In this document: positions 62,724 through 64,000 of the stretch, in pieces
Layout of the letters: each line of letters starts with the position of its first letter
Numbering within the stretch: the first letter of the stretch is position 1
From: Acestrorhynchus altus
Lineage: Eukaryota > Chordata > Actinopteri > Characiformes > Acestrorhynchidae
Assembly (NCBI GenBank): GCA_034509495.1
Contig: CM067509.1
Span: 10,664,635-10,728,634 of the forward strand
Length of the DNA stretch: 64,000 nt
Direction of reading: 5' to 3'
Notes under the pieces: generated by a model
What the model was told of the DNA's origin: nothing
What the model saw: the letters and a program-made list of their open reading frames with translations, nothing else
Databases searched by the model: none
Made by a program: the position numbers and the translations under genes

Positions 62724-62829
62724 TGGCGAGAGTGGCTCTGGAAAGTCTGAGGCCTGTAAGCACATCCTGAAGCACCTAGCTGCACGTTCCTGCCCCAAAG
62801 ATTTTGCCCTGGAGCCACGCATGAAGCAT
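62724..62829 (+). CDS. MYO16: MYO16 exon, motor P-loop (Walker A)
   Basis: 106 nt: 1 nt completing S, then 35 codons: GESGSGKSEACKHILKHL then AARSCPKDFALEPRMKH. GESGSGKS is the ATP-binding P-loop (myosin consensus GESGAGKT); the catalytic Lys and a hydroxyl residue after it are present, so nucleotide binding looks intact. The human MYO16 I recall has GERGSGKS, so the third residue here is the more canonical one. Acceptor tatttcag; donor gtgaga at 62830. Phase 2 in, 0 out. Confidence 0.98.
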
Positions 62830-63629
62830 GTGAGACATTTTTGTCAATTTTTTTCTGGTCAGCCTCATTCTCACTGTAGATTGACGCAAAGAAGTAACAT
62901 GTGGCAAAAATTAATATATAAGCCCTTTGAACTCACACATTGGCCCTAAAATAGAACCCAGTGGTTAAGGGGGTTAATTTAGAAACTAGAAAACAGCTCT
63001 AAGATTTGTGTATATTAAGATCTGCACAGAACTGCCAGATTGGATATACGTCATATGTGTTTAGAATTCATGTCACGTCACTACCTGAGGTTTCACCAGC
63101 TCTTCTGTATACATATTCAGTAGGTACTTTGAGTTTCTCTCTGTTTTTTCCAAGAAGGACTGTATTTGAAGCAGTTCCTCAAGTCATTTGAGAATTAAAT
63201 GCTTTGAATGTTCAGTGGGGGAGTGGAGGGTGGAGGGCTAGTAGCCTGTGGGGCGTGTAGCAGGAGTTATGAGCTCAGAGCAATATGCAATGTACATGTT
63301 GCATCAGATGAAGTCACAAGAATAAGCTCCACATTTAGGTCAGTGTGCACATACTCCCAGATCTGTGCTTCTAGATTAGACTGTATTGGCAGAGTTGGTA
63401 TTACTACACCACCTGGTGGTGAAGATCTGAACGGCACATGTCCTTGTGTTTCAAGTTTTGACCCATGTACTGCAGATGAATGGTTCTCATATAGATCCTC
63501 AGGACCTAGAAATATGCCAGGACCAGTTTAAGGTGTACAGCTGTAGATTGGTCCATTAATATTGAAACAATTTAAGAATCTAAGAGAATGGGTTTAACTG
63601 ATTTATTGATATGAATGTCTGTTTTTCAG
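62830..63629 (+). other. MYO16 intron, 0.8 kb
   Basis: Unique DNA; an open frame at 63208-63531 lacks any family resemblance. Acceptor gtttttcag at 63621-63629. Confidence 0.88.
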
Positions 63630-63747
63630 GTGAATGCAATCCTAGAGGCATTTGGTCACGCTAAGACACCAATGAACAGTAACGCAAGCCGCTTTATGAA
63701 GCTACTCTCTCTGCAGTACTGTGAGAAGAGGAAGACTCTGCTCAGAG
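63630..63747 (+). CDS. MYO16: MYO16 exon, motor switch I region
   Basis: 118 nt: 39 codons plus 1 nt: VNAILEAFGHAKTPMN then SNASRFMKLLSLQYCEKR then KTLLR and G split. ILEAFGHAKT is the conserved helix before switch I (myosin consensus LEAFGNAKT). NSNASRF is the switch-I loop itself (consensus NDNSSRFGK): both Asn, the second Ser and the Arg are kept, and the first Ser is Ala. Donor gtctgt at 63748. The next exon (expected ARIYTY) lies beyond the window. Confidence 0.97.
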
Positions 63748-64000
63748 GTCTGTGTTTGATTCAGTTTTCGAGAACAGTTGCTTCTTATCTAGCGGAATGT
63801 GATACGAACATTTCACTGTGGAAAACAGTGTGGATTTTCTTTCCTGATTAAGTACTTTTTTGTGCAAAATAAAGAGAGACACAGCCTCATCACACTGAAC
63901 TCATGTACTTGTGAGGAGAGTATGGTGAGGTGGAATATGTCACACTGAACTGGTTGCCAGGCACCCTGTTATCACGCTTAGAGCGATTAAGCTTGAAGGA
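63748..64000 (+). other. Start of next MYO16 intron
   Basis: Non-coding; no repeat or exon recognised before the window ends. Confidence 0.8.

Noticed and set aside
62429..62949. Open frame running into the P-loop exon from the tandem array
   Set aside because: The array part has no family match, and the tttcag acceptor at 62718-62723 with matching phase shows where the exon starts.

Overview
This window is vertebrate genomic DNA, most likely from a ray-finned (otophysan-type) fish. The evidence is long non-coding stretches with small exons flanked by GT/AG splice sites, very dense dinucleotide microsatellites, tRNA-derived SINE remnants and decayed fish-type Tc1/mariner elements. There is no sign of bacterial, viral or plasmid organisation. 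The species call is an inference from repeat families recalled from memory.

One gene accounts for all the coding sequence I can support: a myosin XVI (MYO16) orthologue on the + strand, of which only an internal part is present. Thirteen exons (about 1.48 kb of coding sequence, roughly 494 codons) lie between 16039 and 63747. Six exons (16039-41930) encode N-terminal ankyrin repeats. Two exons (45325-46562) encode the linker between ankyrin domain and motor. Five exons (47715-63747) encode the start of the myosin motor: the IYTYIG strand, the P-loop (GESGSGKS) and a switch-I region (NSNASRF). The 5' exons (start codon, PP1-docking segment) and everything after switch I (rest of motor, IQ, tail) are outside the window or not recognisable. 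All exon-exon phases agree except one: the junction 41930/45325 is one nucleotide out of phase if ordinary GT-AG splicing is used.

Layout: 1-16038 is non-coding (5' intron) with SINEs, MITE copies, a 45-bp in-frame minisatellite, a 116-bp duplicated segment and several microsatellites. 16039-16808 holds two ankyrin exons. 16809-29977 is a 13-kb intron with two polypyrimidine (CT)n tracts and MITEs. 29978-37058 holds three ankyrin exons, two of which have (TG)n tracts ending at or within 5 bases of the splice acceptor. 37059-41853 is an intron ending in a 270-bp (TC)n/(TTTC)n tract that abuts the last ankyrin exon. 41931-47825 holds the linker and first motor exons. 47826-62723 is repeat-rich and contains two motor exons and two fairly complete Tc1-like remnants. 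62724-63747 holds the P-loop and switch-I exons.

The most interesting signals are the microsatellite-embedded splice acceptors (35667, 36933, 41854, 57367), the frame conflict at the ankyrin/linker junction, a switch-I sequence closer to the myosin consensus than the human protein I recall, and dispersed repeat families with several copies in this one window. I found no evidence for a novel multi-gene system.
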